A DNA stretch of 64,000 bases from Pararge aegeria (taxonomy: Eukaryota > Arthropoda > Insecta > Lepidoptera > Nymphalidae). The notes beneath the pieces were generated by a model. It searched no databases. It had not been told where the DNA came from and was given only the letters and a program-made list of their open reading frames with translations. The stretch is from positions 17,112,001 through 17,176,000 of the forward strand of contig NC_053191.1 of assembly GCF_905163445.1 (NCBI RefSeq). The letters run 5' to 3'. Made by a program: the position numbers and the translations under genes. Positions 1 through 13,100 of the stretch are shown here, one piece after another; position 1 is the first letter of the stretch, and each line of letters starts with the position of its first letter.

Positions 1-1076
1 AAGCAGTAATATTTTAATAATGTTCACGTTTTGTTTCAGAATTACAATCCTTACTAGCTATTGCCCGCGTTTATTATAAATGCCGCGGGAAACGTTTCTT
101 TTCCTGGGATAAAAAAAGTAGCCTGTGTTGATCTCCATCTTTTCAACTAACTCTACACCTAAAATGAAATTTACTGGTTGCCTAAGAGCCTCTAAAGTAA
201 GGGCAAACAAACACTTTCGCATGTATGCTATAAGAACGTAGGTCAAATTGTCATTTAAAAAAATAGTTTAGCAGATCATGCTAACAACTAAGTTAAGTTA
301 ACTATACATTATCCAAATTCGATATGGAATGTTTGCTAACTAAACGTTGCTTAGCACACAATGACACGCATATTTTATGAATTTATTATTCATTGTTCTT
401 AGTTAAGAACCTATTGAAAAATGTTGACATTATTTTTAAAGAATTTGAAATAAATAAATCAGAATTTAATATTTATTTATATTAATATGAAAGTGTTATT
501 AATTTATAATTATAATATTCTATAATTTTTAATTTAAATTTAATTAAAATAGTTTTAAGTCGAATTAATCGCAGATTATTTATTTATAATTATAATTAAA
601 ATTATCTATGATTTTCTATTTTTTGTTTTTTAATTTCAGCTAATATATAATAATTTAAATAGTTTTAAGTTGATTTAATCGATTTCTGGGCAAACTCTTC
701 TCCTTTGCCAACAAAATTTCACTGAGCCTCCAAGCCCACTCGAGCGTGGTAAAACTGTATTACTAATCGTAATTAGATGATTGATCAAATACAATCCAAA
801 TTTTTCTAATCCGCGTAATATAATATAGGGTTGTAAGACATATAGTAGTAATTTAACATTTGTAAACTTTTATGTTAAGTATTTTTCTTACGTATTACGG
901 CATTATTTTAGTAAACTGTGTCAAACTAACATTTTAATGTTTTACTTGGCAAGTTTAATTTTTTGATTATTGAAAATGTTACAAACCTATCACATGATAT
1001 TGCGATTTCGGTTTGTTTACATAAATTTGGCTATAGTATATATAGATAAAACCTGTCACAAATACAAAAGACTCAC
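1..1076. other. Intron sequence of swm, no gene seen
   Basis: AT-rich sequence downstream of the last swm exon visible in this window. The next exon, expected to complete the CCCH zinc finger, was not found here and probably lies beyond the left edge. Around 53-100 there is a trace resembling the end of the Helitron-like repeats found elsewhere in the window (CTAGCTATTGCCCGCG). Short open frames in this stretch show no recognisable domain. Confidence 0.5.
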
Positions 1077-1174
1077 CATCAAAATCTCTGCACCTCCTCT
1101 TGAAGGGATCGGTGTGATCCAAGCGCGTCTCTCCGTGCGGGGACATCGAGCGATCGCGCGACCGATCACGCGAC
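1077..1174 (-). CDS. swm: swm coding exon 9 (start of CCCH zinc finger)
   Basis: Acceptor TTGCAG ends at 1175; donor GTGAGT begins at 1076. It encodes SRDRSRDRSMSPHGETRLD and then HTDPFKRRCRDFD. In RBM26/27 the equivalent KKRCRDYD is followed by the rest of a C-x8-C-x5-C-x3-H finger, so the first zinc-ligand cysteine is in this exon and the others must be in the next one, outside the window. Confidence 0.85.
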
Positions 1175-4100
1175 CTGCAACCAAACAACAAACTGTCATG
1201 GCAGTAACAAAGAATCGCTAAAATATTGTATTTATCTAATGCTATGGGTATATGATTCATTTACACATTACTACATTCAAAGATAGATATAACACGAGGC
1301 ACTTTCGAAAAAAAATATAGGCAGAGTTTTCTGATGTTTTTGTTACACTCTGTATAAACAGATATCGAAAAACGAAGCGTTGCACATTCATTCGTCACAT
1401 TGCATTGCAAGTTAGCTAGCTTTTGGACTGCTATCTTACCTGGTAAGCGATGATGCATTCTAAGATGCTAGCTAATGGGCTTACCTGTTTGGGTTTAAAT
1501 ATGGTAATTACAAATACCCAAATAGACTCCGGCGGGAATCCAACCCGGGTCTTGTCAGACGACAGCGCTGACCACTGCGATAAGTAGTTCAAGTGTATTA
1601 CATTCAACACACTACTAACCGATCTCTATCCCTAGACCGCGAGATTCTGTCCCTGTGCTCTCGGTCGCGCGACATTCTGTCTCTTTCGATCTCGCGCGGC
1701 GGCCGCACCCTTTCTCTTTCCCTCTCTAGTTCCCGTTCGCGGATTGGTCCTGGGGGGGATCTCGATCTGAAACACAATGAATCTATATATAACTTTTTTT
1801 TATTTTTTTATAAATAAATATACTACGACAACACACACACCGCCATCTAGCCCCAAAGTAAGCGTAGCTTGTGTTATGGGTACTAGGATAGCTGATTAAT
1901 ATTTTTATGAATATAATACACATAAATACTTATAATATACAGATAAACACCCAGACACTGAAAAACATTCATGTTCATCACACAAGCATTTTCCATTTTC
2001 CAGCAGGCTCTTATGAAGCGTTCATACATATACAATGTGTTACAGAATTACAAAATAATATTGAACGATGCATTAGTATATTTCATAAGGAATCACCATA
2101 TTAAATCAATACAAGCATATTTATATTTCCATACAAACTAATTCAAAACATTCTAAGTTACTTATGACTACCAAATACTAAAGATAAAAGATAGACCCGC
2201 GCATAGTACCTATGCTACGCGACGCGTTCCTTCTATCTTTTTTTCTTTCAGTAAAAACTATGGCAGTGGTTTACTCAAAAACTATTACGTTTCAAGTCTC
2301 AGAGACAGTACATAATGTATCTCCAAAGCGAAGTATTATTTCGGTTTTCATTTACACTTTGTAAATTACCATTATTGTAAGGTAAAAATAATCGTAAAAA
2401 TCAGTTTTTGGAAAATAAACTTTTACGGATAAAATAGGGAGGGAGTAGCATACTATAGTCATACTACGGACTTAGTTTATTTGAAGCCCTGGATAAAGTA
2501 AATGTGTGCGCAATAGTAGTGCGAATAAAGATTACAGATAAAAATAGAAACATGAATTAAACAGTTTATGTAATTTACATTAAAGTATAAATTTCGGACG
2601 GCCGATTGGCGCAGTGGGCAGTGTGAAAAAAAATGTTTGTGTGATGAGGGTATGTTTTTCAGTGTCTAGGGGTTTATTTGTATATTATAAGTATTTATGT
2701 ATATTATTCATTAAAATATTCATCAGTAATCTTAGTAGCCCTAACACAAGTTACACTTACTTTGGGGCTAGAAAGCGATGTGTGTATTGTCGTAGTATAT
2801 TAATTTGGTTAGTTTGTTAAATAAGCATTTCTCAATCAATAATTTAATGGAACAAAAGGCTGACATATTTCGCGTGGCTTACGTCATGGTGGCAGATACT
2901 TACTGGGTACTTTACTAAAAATCATTACTTATTGTGTAAAAATAATTTCAGTCTTTAGTGGGTAAAGGTCAAGAATCAAAAATACTAACTAGATTACGCA
3001 TTGCATAGGTCTATACCCGCTTGTGAAAGTCAAGAGATCGAAACTGTTATTTTTAGAGAAAAAGTTTTTTAAATCTACACCCGATTATTATTTTACAAGA
3101 ATACACAATTTTAACAACAAACACGAACGACGTATAAATGTACGTTGGGTTGAGGCTAAACAACTACGCCCCAGGTTCTTGGACACAGGGCTGCACTCTA
3201 TGAGACGCGTTATCGTCTTCAACCTTTATGCTCCACACCAAACAGATCTTCGGCAATGTACCCTCTACGCACGTTTCGCTCCGAAACCTTAGCATCCTGA
3301 GGAGATGCTGACTTTACAATTAATAATTGTTAAGTTAAATCCAATATATATATTGTATTGATATATAGACAGTGATTGAAGAACTTTTATAAGAAAGACT
3401 GACAATTCAATTCGAATAATAGTTTTTTTACACGCTCAGAGGAAGGTGTTAGTTTACCTAGAGCGGCTTGTATGTCTGTCCGTAGCAACCAGCGGCGGGC
3501 TTCGGTTGCGATAGCGGCCCCGCGGTGATGGCGAACGTGAGGGGGGCCTTCTGTAACAAGTAGGGTTACTCTACTACTAATCGCACTTACGGCAGTCAAA
3601 TTTGGAAATGATCAGCGTTTCTTTCAGAAACTTCTAAATTTTATAAATTAACATTTTTTTTATGTCATAAACTTCGATCAAAAATATACTAGATTTGCGG
3701 TTAAAAGTTAAAAAGTGTAAAAAATTAGTTTTCCACCACTTATTTTAACCGTTAGTTGCTAGTCAGTTCTAGTATGTATCTGCACTGTACAGTCTGTTCA
3801 GTTATTTTACCTCTAGCTGTAAAATTGGCCTAATGTATTTATTAATTGTTATTTATCTAGAATAGACTTAGCTAAAACACTTTATAAAATAAAATAAATT
3901 TAAATACTTGACTAATTAAAATAATGTTATAATAACTAATTTCAGAGGTAAAATAGCTGTGAACGGACTGTATAAAGTATTATTTGATCGAAGCTTATAA
4001 ATATTAATGAAAGCGCCAAAAGCAGTAAAGGTATTATTATTAATTAAAACCAGAACACAATTACACCTGCAATATTATACCTTTATGATAAGTTAGTATT

Positions 4101-7100
4101 GCTCGTGCGATTCGCGCCACGGAAATTTAACGTACGCAATAGGTTCTATATAAATCATTAGCTACAGATTTGGTACAAACTTACAACAATACAACAGTAT
4201 AAACTTAGAACGGCAGTTTGATCACATATCTCACGAAAGGCTTGCGACTGGCGTAAATCTTGAGATTTAAGGGAGATTTACGTCTGTGGCAAGCCTTTCG
4301 TGAGATACCCTGCGGCTATACAAAACCGGTTATACTTAGTCCTACTGTCAAGTCAGCAATTGTTGCCTTAACTTGTTTACAACGGCTATACAAAAATTCG
4401 ATTGAGTCCTGTCAAATCGGAATTACAAGGTTATTCCGTCGCCCACCTGGTTGGTGCTCTTTTAACGTTTAGCACCAATGAGTCTGTGCTATTTTTATGT
4501 TCAATAATTTAGTCCATTCGCAGTTAGTCTAATAGTCAATTTCACTTGCAACACCGAAAACGACTTTTAATTACACATCTTAACGAGTTTTAATCGAGAA
4601 TAGACGATGTTGCTGTGAAGTGGTGTTAAATTTACGAAAAAAAAGTTTTAATTGTTACTTACTGCACTTCCTTTTACACATACTTGCCATTAAAAAAGTT
4701 TTTATATATAAATAAGAAAACATTTTTTTTTTTAATCTACACTGCACTGTTGCAAGGTTATGTGAACTATCTATATATATGCTATTCTCTAGCAGTGGCT
4801 TAGACTTTTTAAACTTCCGTGGCGCGTACTACAGTACCCCGTGTATAAGTTTTCATATAAGCAAACGTAAACTTTACTTTATTCTGTTAATGTATAATGT
4901 AACACCGTTTTTACGTTTTTTACGACATTTTTCTTGCAAGTTTGGTTGTTGCTGAGTTTTTTTTTTATAGTCATTGTTTGACAAAACAGATGTTGTTGCT
5001 GTGTTTTTTTATTACAGTTATAGTTTGACAAAACATATGGGACACCTGATGGTTATTGGAAATCTATCGCCTATAAACAGATCACACTTTGTAGGGTATG
5101 CGATAAATTGCATTCAATTTTCTTTTTTTTTATAAATTTATATGATTCTTTTTGGTATTTTGTGTTATATCTTATTCTTTTCATTGTTGTATTGATATTC
5201 TGTTTAATTTTTTTGATCCAATTATAATTATTATTAAACATATCTTACATTCGCTCTAAATAACTAAAACAAACAGGTTATATAATATTCTAAGTTCTTT
5301 CAACTTCATTTAGCAGTGCTCAGCACCTTAACGTGAAAACTTATACCAGGGGCACATAAGTAGTGGTGTTAGTAATAGATAATGTTACCTGGCGCACCTC
5401 CTCTCATGTTCTCCGTCCCTTATCATCCGCCGCGGTCTTGCGCGGCGCTCCCACGAGCGGGAGCGACGTCTGCGACGCTCTTCTTTTTCACGAAGCTAAA
5501 ACAAACCATTTCATTAGCGCATTTTCGCGGTTCAATGGGAGTTGGAAGGTGGATACGGCTATCTTTCTCTCAACAACGTTATACGCCAAACTTCAATGGG
5601 GCCAACATATAAAATAATTTTTCGAACAGATTTAGCTCTGCAGCATACGCGGTTAAAAAGAATCGTCATTTCACAGATATAGAAACTGCAGGGCATCCAA
5701 TAAATAAGAAAAAAGATCTCGTTATTTTTCTTATTTATTGGATAGAAGCAGGCAGCATTGAATTTTATGCATAGATAATATTGACATGCAAAAATTTGAG
5801 TTTTCGTCTCAACTAATGTGATTGTGCTGGACACAGTTAATTTTAGAGTTTTTCTTACTCTACTCCCTGCAACTTACATAATGAATTTAGTGCTCATGGA
5901 ATGGTACATACCGAATCGGTCCTTCGTTCTCGTCTCCTGGGCGGTTCCATTGGTTCTTCCAAAAGTTCCGTAGGTAGAAGCTGTAATGCAAACACTCAGT
6001 TTTAATCCCACTATTAGATCAATTCAATTTAATCATCATAATCCCTTTGCGTGGGCTAGACGGAAGACAAGGTATTCGGCAAATAACTTTTTATCTCGTG
6101 CGTGTAATGCTTTCAACAGCCATTATAGAGACGGAAATTATTCATAATAGTAATAATTACATCACCATAGGTTAGGCGTTAATTATTTAGGCATTGCCTA
6201 GATCTCTGTTAGGATAAACGGGCATAATTTGTGTAACATACCTTAACTAAGGTCTGCTCGTGCTGGGGGTGTGGCCTGGAACGCGGCACCACCACTCGGT
6301 GCGCCATATTGCCGCCGTCTAGACGCGCCCTTATGGGAGGTTTCTCCGCCGGGGGCAATGGTGGTGCTGGAACTAAAATAACAGGTTTTTAATCGATAGT
6401 TTCCCGCTTCATACAGACTTCGGCTTTAAGTATTGGATAGAGCAGGCGTTACTTTGCGGAAATCCATGATATGTTATGAAAATTAAGCTTAATTTGCTGT
6501 ACTCCACGAAAAGCAGGAGAATCTGTATGGTGTAATTTATAATTTCTTCAATCCTTATACTCCACACCACACAGATCTTTGGCAATGTACCCTCTACGCA
6601 CGTTTCGCTCCGAAACCGGAGCATCCTCAGGAGATGCTGACTTTCAATGAGTGATTGTTAAGTCAACTTACAACTTACATTGCCGAAGGTAGAGGGTACA
6701 TTGCCGAAGATTTGTTTGGTGTGGAGTTGGATTGAAGAATTTATAAATTACACCATACAGATTCTCCTGCTTTTCGCGGAGTATAGCAAATTAAGCTTAA
6801 TTTTCAAAATACTTCGGCTTTAAAACAAAAGCCGGTCATCACTATGCGGATGTAGAGAGAGAGCGCAGGGCAAACATGATCGTTCGCAGGTTCTCTCGTT
6901 GTTCCTCCCTATTAAAGTAACGCTCTTTGAAGCTTACTGCACTTCCTTTAACACAAGCAGCCTGTGGGTCGATCACACGTGTCAGAATAAAGTCAGAGAC
7001 TAAAAGAAAGTATACTTATTTACGTAATTGAATATTGGAATATTATTGTATACTCAATTTAAAAAAAGTTCTATCTATGTTAGTCTGTGGTATGTTTGAG

Positions 7101-10100
7101 CATGGCATCTCTGTTCAGTTGCACAAGTGTGTCAACACTTGGACTGTTGTATCTTTGCAGTTGGTAGACAAACTAACTGTAGTATTGTAGTACAAATGGA
7201 AATGATATAGGTGTAATAATTAACGTCTCTTATTCCATGGTCACGTGCTTTAGCAGGTGACCATGGAATTATATATAGGGGATATAATCAGGTCACGTTA
7301 ATTATATATAGGGGATATAATCGGGGGATATGATTTTTTTACTTCTGCCTCTGTTAGCCCTGCAGCGAAAAAGGAAGGGGTGAAAACTGTATTATGATTG
7401 CCGTCACCACACAGCACAAGTAAGCTAGGAACGTCCATGCTGCACCGAATGTCAACCAAGTTGTTGTATAGTGATGAGAAAAATAATTAATAAATAAATA
7501 AATATACTACGACAATACACACATCGCCACCTAGCCCCAAAGTAAGCGTAGCTTGTGTTATGGGTACTAAGATGACTGATGAATATTTTCATGAATTATA
7601 TATACATAAATACTTAGAAAATACATATAAACACCCAGACACTGAAAAACACTTATGCTCATCACACAAACATTTTCCAGTTGTGGGAATCGAACCCACG
7701 GCCTTGGACTCAGAAAGCAGGGTCGCTGCCCACTGCGCCAGTCGGCCGTCAAAAATACATAGTGAATCTTACCATGATTTTCATTCTCAGGCTCCTTTTC
7801 AGGCTCTGTAGGCTCTGGGGGTGGAGAAGGCTGTTTCTTTTCTACTGGAGAGTGCTTCAAGTAGTCCTGTGTTTCCAGAGATTTGAACAGCATCTCAACA
7901 AAGGGTCTAGTCTCTGAAAAAAAAAAAAACAATCATTAGTAATTACCTCTTGGCACGTTGATGTGGAATATCTTTTCAGTCTGAGATAAAGTACAAATCT
8001 TTAGTTTCAAATGAATCGAATCATCTCATTCAAGAAAGAATCATTATCATCATATCAACCTATTACGGGCTCACTACAGAGAACGGGTCTCATTCCACTA
8101 TGATAAGGTTTGAGGCTGTAGTCCACCACGCTAACCCAGTGCGAATTTGTGAACTCCACACGCCTTTGAGAATATTATGGAGAACTTTCAGGCATGCAAG
8201 TTACCTCACGATCTTTTCCTTTACCATTGAAGCAAGTGATATTTTAATTGCTTAAAACGAACATAACTTAGAAAAGTTAGAGGTGCTTGCTGAGCTTCGA
8301 ACTCTGCCTCTTGAAAGTGTAGCCGAAGTCCCAACCACTAGGCTATAGCCGCTGTGTGAATAGACTTATAGAGAAAGAATATCCTCACTAATATTATATA
8401 CTTGATTCTACCCGCATTTATACTAGTAAGGATGCGAAAGTGTTTGATTGTTTGTTCTTCCTTCACACCATAACTAAGCAACCAATCAACATTTTTGACT
8501 CAATACTAAAAATACTTGGTTCAACCTAAGAACCCCCAATTATTATCTGTATGAGCCAGTTATAATATAAGTAAACACTAACGCTTCTGCCCGCGACTTC
8601 GTCAGCGTGGACTTCAGAATTGGGTCCAAAAAAGAAATGGAAAATGTGAAAGTAATAAAAAATTGAATAAAATTTATATCATCGCTTGGCGCTGTAATAG
8701 AGAAAAATAGCTGCAGTTTTGCGTTACAGCTATAACATATTTTAATATACCATATTAAATTTATATTTTCGTTTGACGCACATAATTTAAATTAATCAAA
8801 GCAAATTTCGAAGCTGTCTGCCCGCAGCTTACTTTTTTCTAATTTTCCTTCGAGTACTTCTTTAGGAATCGGGATAACCGGTTAGGTTCACAAGAAGTTA
8901 CAAATCCATGCAAGAGTTTACTTAATCCCATCTCGGAAAATAAGCGCCTATTATGGGTGTATGTGCAAAATACATCGAGTTAATATTTAGATTTAAGTTG
9001 GCGAACGAAGTTATCACCATCCCCTTACAATTATGTAAACAAATATGTATGAACGCTTCATAAGTGCCTGTAATAGGCCTACATGAATAAAGAAATTTTG
9101 AATTTGAATTTATATACTCGTAAAAGAGAAAGTGTGTGGGTATGTTCCGTATAGGCTCCGAAACGGCTGGACCGATTTCAATGAAACTTTCAGGGAATCT
9201 CCGGATTGACCTGGTGAGTAATCCTGTAAAGTTTGGTGACGATCGGAGCACTCCTGTTTTTGAACTGTCAAACTGTCAAATACAGCTTTTATTTACTATT
9301 CTATTTTTGGGTGTACATGGGTGTAGATAATGATCTTCACCCGCTCGAGAAGGGAATAGAAGAGAATAAATACGGAGAGAAATCAATGATTTAATATATT
9401 ATGAGAAATCTAGCCCGGCGAAGCGGGCTGGGTACGCTTAGCGTGAATAAGTAACTATTTGATTGGGTAGGATAACTTACCCTGCTGCAGAAATACATCA
9501 AGCTGGTCCAGCATGCCGTCCCGCAGCTCATCTAGAGGCTTGTCTTTCTTCACCAGCGCGTAAACATACTTGGCGAGGGCGGCGGGGTCTGCATCGCAAC
9601 TGAAATAAATAATAAATGTTACTACATGTGTGACTTACAACCGATGGGTCCTCGTGCAAAAGAAATAGACTTCACTATTATTGTTAAATAATCTAATATT
9701 TTTGAAGTGGTCATAGCCCGGTGGTTAGGACTTCGTTTTCACTTTCGGGGGGCCGAGTTCGAATCCCAGCACGCACCTCTAACTTGTCTAATTTATGTGC
9801 GTTTTAAGAAATTAAAATATCACTTGCTTCAACAGTGAAGGAAAACATCGCTAGGAAATTTGCCATGCCTGAGAGTCCACCAATCCTCACTGGGCCATCA
9901 TGGTGGAGCCTTGACCCTTTCTCATTGAGGGAGGAGTCCCCTGCCCTGTAGTTGGCCTTCAATGGGTTGATTTGATTATTCTAGTTTAAATTAATATTGT
10001 CTACCAGATTATTCTAGTTTAAATTAAGATTTTGTCAGTTAGTTTGTGGTTTTCACAAGCATAACAAGGAAGGTAATGCTTGTAAAACGACACTTCCGGA

Positions 10101-13100
10101 ACTTTTCTGAAAGTTATGCTTCCATCCCTTTCGGATTTGTCGTGCTTTTTTTAAACTATAATGTCCTTTAGCTCAGGAAATCGATTGACACTGGACCGAA
10201 AGGTGAACTCGCATCGGTAAACGGTGCGTTGCTCCGTCCCCAAGGTGGATAGACAACATGGTAACAAGCGGTCCAGGACTGAGGACTTTGAAACTCGCTA
10301 CAAAAGACCATGTTGTTTGAGGTGTTGATGACAATGTCATTTTCTAAACCCCTTACTCTTTATCACTGTGATCATCATCATCATCATCACAATGATGAAG
10401 AGCAACAAACAAACAATTCATATTGGCGATTGTTCCACCAAAACAAATATTCCTTTCATTGGTCAATATATATAAAAACCACAACATTGCCTCACAATGG
10501 AAGTTATACCAACCCCACATTATATGAGAGAAGGGCAGGAAGTATAAGATTATTAAGACAGAATATTTATCTCAAAATAGAATACTCCTGTATTGCTAAA
10601 CTTTTAAAGCAATAAATGATAAAATATTTTTTTTTATCACATGTTTTAACACAATATGATAGATAACAGAATATTTATTTAGCAACTTTGATAAGGTGTG
10701 TGAAAGATACAATGAGTGGCATTTCTTGGGGAATTTAAATACTGGGTATTTATACACAATCTATTAGGCTGCAGATACTGATTAATGAATATTATCAATT
10801 TACATTTTAGTATGTGAATCACATATATTTAACATAATAATCCAATAAACAAATGTTTAGTTGTTAATAGTTGTTTAAACTTCTTTGCAACAATATCTCA
10901 TTAGGACAATTCAGTTGTAACATCATTACTAATCAATATACTCAAGAGTATTCAACAGTCCTTTAGAGTCTTATCAGCAACATTATGTTCTCTACACACA
11001 TCCATCTACAATATATACTGAAACTAATGATGATATTTCTAAAATATCATAATTTTATAAAATACTTTACACTCATTTTGAGCAAATTGTGTACCATTGT
11101 GTACCTGAGACCTTTGCCTTCATGTCAATAGAAAACTTCAAATTCCATGTCAAATGAAGTTGTTCATAAATTCTTATTCTTATTCAGCATCATGGTGTCA
11201 AGCCATTATCTGCCAACTACAGGGCACAGGTCTCCATCCACAATGAGAAGGAGTTAAGGAAGTAGTCCATCACACTGGCCTAGTATGGATTGGTGGACTT
11301 CATACACCTTTGAGAGCATTATGGAGCACTATCAATGAAATTTCCTCACTATCAATGTTTTCCTTCATTGTTGAAGCAAGTGATATTTTAATTGCTTAAA
11401 ATGCACATAACTTAAAAAAGTTTGTGTGCTAGCAGATAGGACTTAAACCCCTCAAGTGGAGTTAAAGTCCTATCTGCTGTGCTAACACCGCTAATCACAT
11501 TAAACAATGCCACAATATTCTGATATGACAGAGCATGTAAGGATTTAAATGTTGTATTTTAATTAAAAAGTGATTCAACTGACTTTTTAATAACATTGAT
11601 TATTTTAAAAATAGCCAATTGACTCACAGGTTGGTTATTACTGTACAGAATCAAAACATCTATTTTGGGATAAACCTCCTTGAGTGTTACCTCACACTTG
11701 GATTAAATATAAATTACACACACAGTTGGTCATTTAAAATAATTTATGTACTATGTATACCTTGATGTAAAAGTATTTCTAATAATTTACATTTCTTTAA
11801 ATGTAAACCTTAATAATATGATGCAAAAGAGTGTTTGCTGATTTCTCTTTCAATCACACAGCAACAGAGCAATAGATTTTTACTTATTTGATGATTTTTA
11901 CATCATGATTGTTTTTGGGGTTGCCATAGGCAATTACTATTTTTCGTCCCAAATAATGCTGTGACATGCTCTGTTTTAACCTCCACATAGTTATACATTT
12001 TAAATGCACTTTTGCATTTAAAATGTAATAGTATTATCTACTTCCTACCCCAACCCTATGAGGGAATAGGTACATGTGGGTGAAGCTAAGAACACTTCTA
12101 GTTGTGAAGATAAGTTGAGTAACATAAATGATATTACTTATATAGAATTTCATAATGCTGGCTATCATATTGGCCCGTGGAATATCTTGTTGGAAAAATA
12201 TTTCTATTTTTTTAAATAAATAGGCCCATACAAGAATGCACTCTTCATGTGATTTTTAACATTGTAATGAAATGATAGTGATAACATTACATTTGTAAAC
12301 TCAAAACTAAAGATTAAAGGGTTTCAAACACTCCCTGGTCTAAGATGAAGCCAACACCAAACTGAGGCAATGTTCAGTAATGTAGCGAGCACACTTAAAT
12401 AACAATTAAGTAACACTTAAGTGCTGCACAACTCGCTAGAGGGAAGATAACTGTTCCTGTACTCATACAGTTTTCTTACTTCTCATAATGTGTTATCCAA
12501 AGGTGATCTTACTAGAATTTTAAGCATCAACTCTTTTACTATGAATTTATCTGAAAATATAACCAAAACCAAAACCGATTTTTGAGATAAGCATCTTTTT
12601 TAAGAAATTGAAATAATATTACCTATTGGTATAATTTATTCCTTTTAACATGAAAGGTTATAAGGGACAAAGTAGTTAACTTTTTTTTCTTTGAAACATG
12701 TCATTCGTAAATAAACAAATGAGACTAATATTACTAATGAAATGGAAAGCTTTAATTAAAAAAATAACCAATACCTAATTCTGGAACATTTCTTTCCCAA
12801 AATGCTTTAAGTAATTAAAATAACCAAAAGCCAAGATAAGGTTGATGGGTAAAACAAGACTGTACTAGCTCCAAAGTCATCAAAATGCTTAGTTTTTGTT
12901 ACAGTAAAGTTAGACTATTTAAGTTTCATACATCAAAACAAAGTTTCGAAATGAAAAAAACAACTATTACGAAATTGAAACTTGACACCTGGACATATTT
13001 TAGCGCAAACATCTTAGAAAGTTTAATCATTTAAAATAAATTTATCCATAAATTATAATTTGCCTAAATCATGGGTAAACTTATGCAATTTTGTTTTTGC

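Noticed and set aside
3387..3599. 70-codon minus-strand frame as an independent gene
   Set aside because: It covers swm exon 7 in a frame that breaks splice phase and lacks the RS composition of the alternative frame.
7700..7750. tRNA gene
   Set aside because: Carries A and B boxes but is the head of a SINE repeated at least seven times in the window; the cloverleaf acceptor ends do not match.
10310..10615. 101-codon frame with a His run
   Set aside because: The His run comes from an ATC microsatellite; no domain, no splice context, inside a swm intron.
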